Origin: Glebionis coronaria
Lineage: Eukaryota; Streptophyta; Magnoliopsida; Asterales; Asteraceae
Reading direction: 5' to 3'
DNA length: 64,000 nt
Assembly (NCBI GenBank): GCA_025667525.1
Contig: CM046879.1
Coordinates: 357,425,628-357,489,627 of the forward strand
Shown: positions 22,308 to 33,661 of the stretch, piece by piece
Numbering within the stretch: position 1 is the first letter of the stretch
Layout of the letters: each line of letters begins with the position of its first letter
Made by a program: the position numbers and the translations under genes
Notes under the pieces: model-generated
Seen by the model: only the letters and a program-made list of their open reading frames with translations
The model's database searches: none
What the model was told of the DNA's origin: nothing

Positions 22308-24675
22308 GGCCGATTTATTTAGTAAACAAGAAAAGATTTTGGGCCTTGGCCCGACCCGTCCTAAAAGTAATACACAGGAACAAAGCATTCCATTTCATTG
22401 CATGTTATTACAAAAAAAAACTAGGGTTATCCTCTCTTTGGAGGCTGCCGACAGAAAAGACAAAAGAAAAAGGGGGTTGCCGCCAGTTAAGAAACAAAAC
22501 AACACGAATCGGGTTTTACATATTTTTCTGATCTTTGATTCGTGTACAAATCATTCGTCTCTTTAATCCTATAACGGTAAGTATATGTGATTCCTTTTCT
22601 CATACACGAATTATCCTGTTAATCAAGATCAATAGTAATTAAAAAAAAGAAGTAATCATAAACTGTAAGCAAGGGGGTGTCGGGTTTTGGTGAAGTCAGG
22701 GAAAACCGAGACCAATTGATCTTGATGTGGTGTTTCTGTTGCCCAGTCGCGACCCACATATGGGTAGGTGGTGGGTTTAGTCTGACTCGCAGCCCCGTAG
22801 CAAACCAAACAGTGAGGTGTGATGTGGTTACACTCAGTGGGGTTTTGATCTTCACAGCCGAGACCTTTAAGGTCTCGGTGGTCCTTTCTGTTTGCCAGCC
22901 TCGAACAAACAACCCCAAACAAGGGACACAAGCCACAAGGGGTGTTTGGGTCTAACTCACAGCAAAAAGGGTGTTTGGGTCTGTAAGTAGTGGGAACCAC
23001 TGCACAAACAGTGGGAACCATAACAAAAAAAAACAGTGGGAACCTTAATAACAAAAATAGTGGGAAAATATAAAAACAGAGGGAACTAAATGAATAGCAA
23101 GGGGACCATGTAGTGGGCCCGGTTTGGTTAACCCGAGATGTGGGTGTGTCGGGAAAGTTGTAGCACGAGTTTTCGGGGTAACTAATAACTATAAGCGCGA
23201 GGAAATTAATCATATTAATTAAATCCTTTTATAAGGCATTTCATAAATAGATTTATTAAACGGTTGATTTTATTATTTATTTCGTAAAATTTAACTCATA
23301 TTATTTTACCTTGTTAACTATTTTAAACGTGTGATTTAATTAATATTTTCAAATGAATGAATTTAGAAATCTTTCTAATGCTAGCAACTTTCTTATTATA
23401 GCGTGTTACTATTTATAGTAATGCCAGATTATATTTTACACCTTAACCAGGAAATTCAGAAAAATACGTTAATTAGTAATATTATCGAATAGTCAGATAT
23501 TATCAGTTTATACACAAACAGTAATACCATAATAAATAAATTAAAGTAAGAACAATAAAAATCGATAACAGTAAACAGTAATCAGACAACTCATTCACGT
23601 CCCTTATTTATGTAGTATCCGTGAAGTCGGAGTTGATCCCTCAACTTTTATTATTATTTCATTTCTGGACACGAGTACGGATTTTCCGTCCTTTAGTAAG
23701 GACTTCCTTATATGCATGATTAGGATTCCCTGTCTGCAGCCAAATGTTTTTCCCTAGTATATGTTTTAAGCTTATCTGTAATCATTTTAATAACTAAATA
23801 AATTGCCTGAGCTTTATGTACAAGCATGACCAGTTTATGTACTAGTTACGGAGGTACCGTAACCATTACACTAGAAGCACCGGTGTCATGACTCCTCTAC
23901 GAGTGAGTGATTTCTCGTAGCGTCCCATTTATTCAGCTTGACCATTTATCAGTATTATCAGCGGGGCGTATGGATGCATCCTAGGCTATCAGTTTACAGT
24001 TATCAGGTGAATGTGGTGTGTGCTCTACATCTTTCACATTGGAGCTGATCCCTCCACCCAGCACTTTATTTAGAGGTCACCCCTCTACAGCATGACGAGG
24101 TCGCCCCTCCTTTTATTCATGCAGCAGCTGTTACAGCACATGACCTATATAAGCTCTTGGCAATTAAAATATAGTAAATGCATGTTTTCAGATTTAACAG
24201 TTAACGGTTCAGCTTTATTATTTATAAATCAGACTTTTCAGATTATACACAGATTTCCGCTGCAGCTTTACTTATCAGCCTTACAGTTTCAGTATTTTAT
24301 CATCTGCTTCATTTCAGTATCTATTATCATGCTTTATATCCGTTCACTGGGCGTTATGTTCAGCCGTAGTTCTTTTCATGTTCTAACGGCAGGTACATCA
24401 GGACGCTCTTAGGATTCTGAGAGCATGTGCATTTGGATGGAAGCTATCCAGACTTCTTACTTTATGCACTTCTTACATTATTCTTCTTATTTGGACATTG
24501 TTTAGTCCTTTCTTTCAGTATTTACTTTTCATGTTTTGAGCTTATGTTTGGATTACCGTTGTTTGATTCCGGTATTTCATTTATGGTCAGTTAATGTTTT
24601 AGGACATTTACCTTATGGTTTAATGACACGTAATAAATACACGTAACGGTTAACTTATCTAAGTGGGGATTTACA
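22025..24675 (+). repeat. Relic R 3' LTR (about 2651 bp)
   Basis: It starts TATAAAATCC where C has TGTAAAACC, and ends GTGGGGATTTACA where C has GTGGGGTGTTACA. It is similar to the C LTRs in reverse complement throughout, including the GTGGGAAC-rich stretch (22990-23070). A (TA)n run at 22270-22303 is absent from C. Candidate 3' flank ATACT (24676-24680) cannot be tested because the left end is outside the window. Confidence 0.8.
22270..22303. repeat. (TA)n microsatellite in R LTR
   Basis: About 17 TA units, followed by AAGGGGCC. It is specific to this LTR copy. Confidence 0.9.
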
Positions 24676-25429
24676 ATACTACTAACTCGGTCTAACTAAG
24701 TCACAAAACAAGAGTAACTGTTACTACTAGTAGGAACTACTTGTACTGCTACTACTTTTAACAGCAGGAAATACATACCTCCTTGTAGTAACTATTACAA
24801 GACCCACTTTTCAAAACATTAGTCTTACGTTTTGTATTTGTAAAACTATACCAAAAGTTTGCAAAAACATTCAATTTATGATTCCAAGTTATACTAAAGC
24901 TTAACTCTAATCTATTGTTATATAAACATTTAAGTAGCATTAATTTTCACCACTTAAAATTGTCGGTGAAATTTATAAAAGTTTATGAGAAAATATAGTT
25001 AGATTTTTAAAAGAGAAGTCATGATAATCGGGTTTATCAAATAGGATTAACGAAAAATCAACGACTCGATTCAACTTTTAAACAACACAAACCCGATCAT
25101 ATCTGATTCGATCTTTGATGGTTTAAGAATTTGCGTCAAATTAATCAATAGTGCTAAAATTAAAATCACCACCACATAAACATGAAATTAGATTTTGCGA
25201 GTAATTACAATACAATTGCACTTTCACATCTACATTTATGACAATTGACGTCCAAATATCTGCAAGTGTGCCAAAGAAGCACGTCAGTTTAACCTCCGTT
25301 TATTTGGAAATGCCATTTTAACCATTCATTAACTATAAGTTTGGAAATTTCACTTAGAACTTGTTTATTTAATTTCAAAAGTACAATTACTTACTTTATC
25401 CATCATTTTATTCATTTGTTTCACGGGTC
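24676..25429. other. Unassigned A/T-rich DNA
   Basis: I see no coding content, repeat partner or TIR here. Confidence 0.5.
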
Positions 25430-25730
25430 AGGTTATAAAGACCTCCCCTTTTTACAATATATACCCCTCCTATTTTTTCTATTTACTTTATTTTTTTTTA
25501 TTATTTTTTTATTTTTATAATTTAGTATTTGTTATAAAACTGTGAAACTGAAAATACGGAAAAAAAAAAATAATAAGTTTTAGTGACTCAAAATAATTAA
25601 ACAGACAAAAAACGCGGAACAGAAACTGATAAAAACTGTGTCTGACTGAAGCAGAGAGGGGACAAAAGGAATATTTTTGTACTTTTTATGTACTTTTAGT
25701 GGGTAGGGGTATGTATAGTAGAACCCTCAA
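25430..25730. repeat. Dispersed short repeat, copy 1
   Basis: It aligns as reverse complement with 50310-50625. Shared blocks include TTTTTATCAGTTTCTGTTCC, CGCGTTTTTT, TTTCACAGTTTTATAACA and a GTACTTTTTGT-like stretch. Both copies have C-rich ACCCCT ends and an A/T homopolymer-rich centre. Ends are only weakly inverted, so the class is uncertain. Confidence 0.6.
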
Positions 25731-26450
25731 AGTTAATACAGTACAGTACGAAGTTATCAGATACAGTATGAATTTGTAATTAATGTTGGGAGTCAGAGCT
25801 GTGAGTGTAAGCCCATTGATTGGATTGATTATTTAGGCCCAATTCACTAGACAAGACATCTGACTAACCTGAATATCTGTTCCTCTAAAACTAGGTGTGT
25901 CAAAAACAGCATTTATACCACCTTGACTTACCCAGTTACTATGAGTTACTGTATCACCTTCTTGCATAAACGTGGAAGGCCACAATATAACATTTTAATG
26001 ATACTATCTTTGGCTTTTACAAATAATGTTATGATATGCATAATTTGAATGCTTGCGACAAATGAGTCAATCGTAATTAAAAGTTTAATCCGGGTACAGA
26101 ATATTGTACTTATGTGAAAAATAATGAAAAATAATTTATATGTCTAAAACATAGACTTAAATATGTACCTAAAGATTCATACAAATCCTATTTTATATAA
26201 AAGTAAACAAATAAAGATAGAATTACAAATTCATTATTTGACATTAAACGAAAAAAGCAACACATGGATTGCCTTATATGCCTGTCTAGACGAAGCAAAC
26301 TTTATTTGAACTTGATGTTTCATGAGAACTAGTGTTTTACTTTAGCATATATAGAAAAAATAAATGGGATAAAAAGTAAAATAAAATTTGCTTTTGATGC
26401 TTCAGATTCGTTTAAAATAATGAAAGTCCTTCAAAAGCTTAAGAAAACTG
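25731..26450. other. Unassigned DNA
   Basis: Nothing coding or repeated within the window was recognised. Confidence 0.45.
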
Positions 26451-26832
26451 TTGGATATATATGTACTCTCGCAGCTATATGTTTCGATGAATTAAACATA
26501 GTGTAAATACCTTACTGATAAGTGTGTGAGGTCTCAAGTTCAATTCCAACTAGGTGCAAACAATCTTGAAATGGCCACGCCAACCTCCTGAAAATGGAGG
26601 GCTTTACCTGGTTTGAGTCTGTGTGGCGGTGGGCTCAAACCCCGTGAATTAGTCGGCCAATGAGTCGGAAATCACGGTTACAAAAAAAAATAAAAAAAAT
26701 ACCTTACTGATGTAATGCGCCATAACAGCCTCATAAGTCATAAGACCAAACTAGAATGACCGAGGGGAATGTAGATTCATACAGTATATAACAGCAACAA
26801 GCAACAAGTATCATGACTATGGTCATCTAGCA
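26451..26832. repeat. 200-bp dispersed repeat interrupted by a SINE
   Basis: Its two halves (26451-26519 and 26712-26832) match 31292-31484 almost exactly; the intervening 26520-26711 is absent there. Origin unknown; it begins TGTTGGATATATATG like some LTRs, but no target duplication is evident. Confidence 0.75.
26520..26696 (+). mobile_element. SINE (tRNA-derived, apparently 5'-truncated)
   Basis: About 177 bp with a B-box-like AGTTCAATTCC near its start, a non-coding body, and an A-rich tail (AAAAAAAAATAAAAA). It is flanked by a perfect 15-bp duplication AAATACCTTACTGAT (26505-26519 and 26697-26711). The paralogous empty site at 31292-31484 contains that word once. I see no good A box, hence probably truncated. 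Confidence 0.82.
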
Positions 26833-26839
26833 TCTTCTA

Positions 26840-28040
26840 ATCTGTCAAATACGTAACAAAATGAACCGTACGGGATGTCAAATCCCTGTCCTTTAAAGTA
26901 CTTTCGACACTCCGTAAGTTGCTCGAGTCTTCAAGCCTTAGCACCCAGGATTAATACAGTTCCACACACGTAATCGTTAAATAGCAACAACTTACAATTA
27001 CAACACAATGGTGGCAGCATAAAAGATAATAATATAAGCAAACAAAGCTATTTTTGGTTTTGACTGAATATGGCCGTTTTTCGTTATTTGGTTAATTTTT
27101 TTCTTCCTTTTTTATGATGTCTCTTTATATCATTCATATAGAGACTTGTTAACCCATTGTCAGAATAAAAAGGATCATGGGTGGTTTTTAGCCATAAGAT
27201 CAGGTCAAAGTTTATCTCAAAATACAAGTGCTTCTCCCACTTGTATCATTAGCTTTGTTATAAATACAATAAGTTACAGCTTTAACAGTTTGTACTTTAT
27301 GCTTCATAAGTGACCAAACTTGCCAACATTAGTTTAGTCCCAACAATCCCCTGTCATGTTGGTAAGTTTCTGCTACTCTAATAGGTTGTGTCACGGTGGT
27401 GTCACGAAGATTAAACCCCCGTTTACTCTAAGCATGCATATAAGATTGATTTAACGGTGTCCGAAGATTAAACCAAAAACCTTGATAATCTTACGTACAT
27501 ACTTATACACACTTCCCATCATAATCAAAGTGTTCTCACTGAGCGCGAATATGGCCATGCTCTTAATCCTGATTCATGACTCTCTAAGAGAGAAACCAGA
27601 AACTCTCTATTCAAGGCGGCACCACCTCTAAGTCATATAAGCAAAACTTATATAACGTCTCTGTTGCTAAGACGCCTCTAAAACTTTGTTAAGAGGATAT
27701 CCTCATCCTTATTCTCAGCAACACCGTACTATCTCTACTACATGGGTCGATTATTCGATAGTACCTTCTATCGACTAGTGACTTTTTGTTATTACCCATT
27801 AAACTTGAAGATAGAAGCGCTAAAATCAAGTCGGGTTACCATCACTAACCGATTCATTTGTGGTTTCAGACCCGTGTCTCTAGTAGTAACACCCACCAAG
27901 TCTCTCGTCAGAGGCTTAGGTAAGATATCCGACAAGTCTCTACACAACGAGTCGATCACAAATGGCCATTCTCAAAGATATGTATATACATTCTGTCACG
28001 GTGATATTTTGACATATTAGATCTCTAATCCAATTAACGT
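26840..28040 (-). mobile_element. Probable Copia LTR-retrotransposon remnant
   Basis: On the minus strand, AACATGACAGGGGATTG followed by TGTTGGGACTAAAC (about 27350) looks like a polypurine tract and LTR start. About 600 bp upstream (element orientation), near 27900-27950, a translation resembling DLSDILPKPLTRDLV recalls the end of Copia RNase H (ADIFTKPL). The LTR would lie at about 26840-27350. Ends and duplication were not found, so this is tentative. The 92-aa plus-strand ORF here is not supported. Confidence 0.35.
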
Positions 28041-28975
28041 TGATCTAGCCACGACTAGATATAAAGCACAACTTCCACTTCAAAGTCTAAATACACACAT
28101 GTTTCTTGCACATTCAAGAATTAATTCTTTGTGTGTGAGTTGAGTGATTCACCAACTTGTGAAATTTTGTATGATTTTCATGTGCATTTGTAATTCTCAA
28201 TATCTTGATTACACTATTTGGGGGACGGAAGAAAGGAAAGAATCATGATCATAGTGATCAGTTATAATCATAACTCTATCCAATATAAGGGACATAAGAT
28301 GACGGTTTCAACTTCACGTTTCTTACCAGGTCACCTTTTTCTTTTCATCAATCACATGCACATGAAACGCCATACACAAACTCCTCCAAAAAATTAAGTG
28401 TAGGATTATAATTCGTCTCTTGACGAACCTCCAACATAAATCTCAATATTAACTTTATGTTACTCAGATTCAACATATGAACACTCACATTTGGTTCAAT
28501 CACTTACCAAAATGTTATTACAGAATGGGCAGACTCGCAAATCTATTCATCATCAAAACAAGGGTGTTATAGTTTTAAAAACTTTATTTATTTTAATATA
28601 ATACATTGTCAAGATTTTTTGAAAGTGAAGTTTGTACTTATTTATTTGTTAAGTCACATATACAAATAAATAAATAATACAAATCTCTTTTGTTCTAAAA
28701 CAAGTTGATGAAAATCGCATTGACACTTTTAAAAATAAACTTTATAACTACTAATTTAAGTAAACACAAAACCACATATTCTACATATTCTCATATGTCA
28801 TTTGCATAAAAGACTCCTTTTAATCTTCAGTTTTTACATTCAATACATTCCTTCTTGAATGCATGCTTTGCCAATCAATGATACACCATCATAATGTCAT
28901 ATTCAATAGCCATCATGCTAGAAGACACATTCATGACAGCCACTGAAACATACTTACCATCTTTTTAAAAAAGAA
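28041..28975. other. Unassigned A/T-rich DNA
   Basis: No ORF, TIR or repeat partner recognised. Confidence 0.45.
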
Positions 28976-29401
28976 AAAAATTCATGTTTGGTCCCTATCG
29001 TTTACACCAAACATCAAGTTTGGTCCCTATCTCAAACTAAGTGCACAGATCGTCCCTATCGTTTACATTTACGATCAAAATTCGTCCCTATTTTAGACGG
29101 AGGTTAGTTTTGGCTGTTAAGTCTATTTATTGGAGGGGTATTTTAGACCTTTACTTATTTTAGACCTAAAAACTTTATCTTGGATAAGGGTTAGTTTTCT
29201 CCACCATCTTTTCAAGATAGACCGGATCAAAAATCACCATTCTTTCTACCTTTAATCCCTCCGTTACACAAACACATTTAACCACCCCTGAATCTCAAAA
29301 CTAACAACTAAAATAAGATCCAAACAAAATCTCCCACATATCAGTTACTCGTCAAAATCACCAACACAACACAAACTTATCTTTACCCCCACCCCACCGA
29401 T

Positions 29402-29815
29402 ATTATGACTGTAGCTTGTTGCATCATTAATTCGTTCACGACTGATACACTGGCATGGTGAACTTCAAGATCAAGATCCTTTAACGCAACCATTAGGCGC
29501 GCAGAAGGATGGTTTTTTTGCCAGATTGGATCCTAAGCATGGCGTCCCATCCGATGATCTTCGGGTGGTGAAACTGTAGAGGAATATGATTGACAAGAGT
29601 CTTTTGATAACAACTCTTTCTTCCTTGCGTCAAGTTGGTCTTTCAGTTCTTCTTTATCTGATGTTGTGCTGTCAGGCTTTGATTTGAGTTCGTTGATGTG
29701 AGAAATCGCATCTCCTAGAAGAGATGCTTTGTCCATTTTCGAGACATTTGGGACAACTGCTCTTAGAGCGTAAAACTTCTGGCTTAGTTTCTCTCATCTT
29801 AACCTGATTAATCAG
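29402..29815 (-). pseudogene. Captured fragment of a MYC2-like bHLH transcription factor gene
   Basis: On the minus strand the fragment reads through the bHLH second half, [19 protein letters not shown] then [20 protein letters not shown], a Lys/Glu-rich linker, and then in another frame [16 protein letters not shown]. After another shift come [20 protein letters not shown] and [12 protein letters not shown]. This order matches the C-terminal half of MYC2-type jasmonate regulators (bHLH plus ACT-like domain). A TGA replaces an Arg codon in the basic region and at least two frameshifts follow. The N-terminal half is absent. It is a non-functional capture, not a gene. Confidence 0.8.
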
Positions 29816-30331
29816 ATCCAAGGTTTGAAATATCAATTTTTATGGAACCCAACTCAGCTCTCTAAGCACTTTCTTTCTATTCTCTTCCTCCGTCAAAGAA
29901 GTAACAGATTGTACAGTTTTGGGTTTATTAACCTCTCCCTTGTAATACCCGTCACCTCATCCCAACACAGACGGCGTCGCGTAATCTACTCCAGATGATT
30001 GCCAGAAGATCGCGTAAGTCCAGATGATTCCTAACACAGAGGATTTGAAGAGAATTGTTTGTAACGTGGGAGTGATGAGGGATTTGATATGTTCTGTTGT
30101 AAATAGGTGTGAGATGAAGATGACGAATTTGTTAGGGTTGTTAATGGGGTGGGTAACATGCTTATTTTGCCACCTTGACTCTATTTTGTGGATAAATGTA
30201 CTTACTGGGAAATTGGAAGATTGGGAGAAGAAGGATTGATGATATTGGTTGTAGGAGAGAGAGAGTGAGATGTGTGTGTGAGAGATGTGAGAGAGCGACT
30301 GAGATATGTGTGTGTGAGGGAGATAATAAAG

Positions 30332-30434
<103 letters not shown>

Positions 30435-30650
30435 AAAGAGAAGAAAAAAGAAATAATTGAGCTCGAAAAGACAAAAATACCCCTCAAATAAGTACACTTA
30501 ACTGGCAAATCTAACGTCCATCTAAGATAGGGACCATTTTTTATCCAAAGTGTAAACGATAGGGACAATCTGTGCACTTAGTTTGAGATAGAGATCAAAC
30601 TTGATGTTTGGTGTAAACGATAGGATCAAACGTGAAATTTTTTCTTTAAA

Positions 30651-31291
30651 AAATAACAATGATGTTGTTGAAATATGTAAAAATTCATATTTTTTCTTCC
30701 CACCAATGCTATCCATTAACCATTTGCCGTTATCATGTAGTTCTCCGTTTACCGTCTCGTAATAGAAAAAATTGTCACATCAAAATTAAATATGATCCAT
30801 CATCGATGGAGTTTTAATACATAAACTCAATTTAATATAATCAAGAATGCCCATAACTAATGCAACTTTATTCACGCTAAACTCAAAGTTGATATTACTG
30901 TGACTTTAACTTAATAAACGTCATCGTGTATCTCATATATATGTTACTCACAAATCGTAAAAGCCAATCAATTGTCACTTAGTTTTAATTATTTTCATCA
31001 CCTTTAGATTTTTTTCATTTTTTAATCATGATCCCATAAATAAAACACGTTGCATCACAATATGCAGTCATTACACCCTAAAATTATGATCTTAAACCAT
31101 TTCAAAATATTGTTTAACTTAGCATGCTTAACTATTTTTGCTTCAAGAAAATCATATCTCAAGATCATGCATAATTTATATGGTTCCATAATATGCGAGA
31201 GACAATTTCAGTTACTAAATGGAGCTCTCTGATTAGACAGCGACTAATCATTTAGTTTCATTTTGAGTCCACAGAAAATACTTTAAAGATT
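30651..31291. other. Unassigned A/T-rich DNA
   Basis: Nothing recognised. Confidence 0.45.
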
Positions 31292-31484
31292 GTTGGATAT
31301 ATATGTACTCTCGCAGCTATATGTTTCGATGAATTAAACATAGTGTAAATACCTTACTGATGTAATGCGCCATAACAGCCTCATAAGTCATAAGACCAAA
31401 CTGGAATGACCGAGGGGAATGTAGATTCATATAGTATATAACAGCAACAAGCAACAAGTATCATGACCATGGTCATCTAGCATT
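31292..31484. repeat. Empty-site paralogue of the SINE-bearing repeat
   Basis: Nearly identical to 26451-26519 joined to 26712-26832, with a single AAATACCTTACTGAT. It documents the pre-insertion state of the SINE site. Confidence 0.85.
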
Positions 31485-31892
31485 AATTTTTTTAATTTTT
31501 ACCCTTAAACTCGTGGTTAATTGAATCTTGCTCTATCATCAACTTAAGACAACTTCTATAAAAATGATATCATTTCTCTAGACTTGGTATTATACTATAG
31601 TACTACCATTTTCTGTATTTCTTTAACATGTGTTATTAATACTTTAATTTTTCTTTATAAATATGGCCATGCAAGTCACTTTTGTTTTTAAAGTCAAAAA
31701 GTAAAATAGAATCCAATGCAAAATGGGTACGAGATAGAATGGCAGGGGGTTAAAGCTGACCCCCATGATTTCACATCAATTTTCGCCTTTTATTTATCAT
31801 TCTTCAATGTAAATAAATTATTTGGTTTATCACTCTAGTTTTTACGATTAAATACAGATTCTAGCACAATCTTATACTACGGATAAATAATA
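31485..31892. other. Unassigned A/T-rich DNA
   Basis: Nothing recognised. Confidence 0.45.
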
Positions 31893-32145
31893 CTCTTTCA
31901 TCTCTAATTAAATGTCTATTTTATATTTTCGAAGTCATTTTTTTTAAATTTTGATCTTAAATTATTTTGTTCGTGTTATATAATTTTTTATGAAATTTAT
32001 ACTAATAAATATATATTTAAAACTCAATTCACTTATGTAATTTGTATCTAATATTATATAAAATAAACAAAATATTTTGAGGTGATAGTTTAAAACGATT
32101 AATTTTAAAAATTAACAGTGAACACTTATTTAAGTACGGAGGAAG
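31893..32145. mobile_element. Stowaway-like MITE
   Basis: 253 bp, TA on both sides. The right end in reverse complement reads CTTCCTCCGTACTTAAATAA, close to the Stowaway consensus as I recall it (CTCCCTCCGT...TAAATAAGTG). The left end CTCTTTCATCTCTAATTAAA is more diverged. Confidence 0.72.
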
Positions 32146-32502
32146 TATATCATATTCTATTTCACTTTCAAATTGAGGATTAAAATTATGTATATACATT
32201 TGATTGCCAGCTTGCTAATTTCATCATCATGAGAGGATTATAAAATATAAACAAACTTTGTAGTTTAGTAATTCATTCAAGATAAAATGTTCCAATCAAG
32301 AGTTATATTAAGCATAAACAATAACTTAATTATTAGATTAGGTGCCCAAAGGGGGATGAATTGTTTAAATCAATCATCAAAAAACTTAACAACCATTCAT
32401 ACTATATGTCCACTTTAAGTAGACCAAAATAAATAATCAAGTCATTTCTCAACGAAGGAACAACAATTACCGACTTAACTAACCATGGTTGACAAGACAA
32501 TA
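32146..32502. other. Unassigned A/T-rich DNA left of element D
   Basis: Nothing recognised except the D target duplication CAATA at 32498-32502. Confidence 0.5.
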
Positions 32503-32985
32503 TATTAAAATATTTGGACTTAATCAGATACCTTTTTCCAACCTTAGGAACTTATTGTGTAACTTTTATTTCTTGCAGTTATCTTTTGGATTTAGCCTGA
32601 TGGACTCTTATGAGGTGGAGGGCCTTACCTGAACATTTGGATACTTGGAGCACTCTTGGATAAATGTACAAGCGTACATTGGACGCCAACGTCTTTCTTT
32701 GGCTTTTGGACTTATATTGGGACGCTCTCATTTTGTCACCCTTATCTAGGTTTTCATGTGTGTGTGTTTTCATCTAAATACTCTCTCTCAAAATATGTAA
32801 CCCAGATCATGTTTATTTATTTTTTGTTCTTGTTCTTGTAAGACTATTATCATTTAGATAATAGAGTCACACCAGTGTAGCTGTGGTGACTGTTTAATCT
32901 TTTGATTCGAACTTATTTTTATTAATTGAAGTGTTTGATTCAGTGTTCAAATCTTCTTCTTTGCCCTTTATCTATTATTTCTTCA
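32503..32985 (+). repeat. Element D 5' LTR (483 bp, TA...CA ends)
   Basis: Starts TATTAAAATATTTGG and ends TTATTTCTTCA. The start is fixed by the CAATA duplication and by the purine tract before the 3' LTR, so the end pair is TA/CA and not TG/CA. Confidence 0.88.
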
Positions 32986-32998
32986 TGGTATCAGAGAC
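32986..32998 (+). other. Element D primer-binding site (iMet type)
   Basis: TGGTATCAGAGAC directly follows the LTR. It matches the initiator-Met tRNA 3' end type (TGGTATCAGAGC) with one change near its end. Confidence 0.85.
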
Positions 32999-33661
32999 AT
33001 GGTTCTCTGAAATCGTTGGAAATATTTTAGGGTTTCAAAATATTTTTGGGGGTTTTTAAAATTGAAACGTTTTTTGGATAGATCTGCTATTGAGATAGTC
33101 AGATTTAAAAAGATTTTGCTCTCATTGTTTTTTATTCATCCTAAAATCGATTTTTTAATTTTAGGGTTTCAAAATATTTGGGGTTTTTTTATATTATATA
33201 TGTTTTAACTTTGTTCTTGGTACAGGGATGTTATATATTAGATCTATTTCATAGATCTGTCGGTGGTTGCACTTTTCCCTAATTTTTCTTAAATTAGGGT
33301 TTGGTGAGGAGGTTCTGTTTCCTCTAGACTAAGTGAATCTAGAAGAAACAGATCGATTGTGCTTTTGGTTTATGCATTGTAACACCTCTGCTCTCTCTTC
33401 TTATTTGATTATTTGGTTACTTGCTTATTTATTCGTTCATACTTGTTTTTTGGGTGTTATCTGTGTTTATACTCTCTCATATTTTGATACTCTCTTTTTT
33501 GTTGATCTTGCTTTTGATTGTTGGGGTATTTTGGTTATTTGGATCCTTAATCACTGTCTTGCCCTTGACCTGCCACCCTTGAGTGGTTTGGAAGCCTGGA
33601 AACTTTGTTGACTTTGATTAAGTTCATTTTTTTGGGAGTTTAGTTTCTGTGATTCTTCACT

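Larger units (their letters stand above)
10042..24675 (+). mobile_element. Relic R: decayed Ty3/gypsy element, host of A and B
   Basis: Two segments, 10042-11878 and 21178-24675, align in order with the reverse complement of element C (about 42000 down to 39459, then its LTR). They join across B with only a GTTAC duplication. R is therefore one element oriented on the plus strand. Its 5' LTR and gag lie beyond element A, outside the window. It is clearly older than C: its LTR start is mutated (TG to TA), its LTR has acquired a TA microsatellite, and its pol is full of lesions. Confidence 0.82.

Noticed and set aside
27742..28020. 92-aa plus-strand ORF as a host gene
   Set aside because: No domain is visible, and the opposite strand shows traces of a Copia pol end and purine tract.
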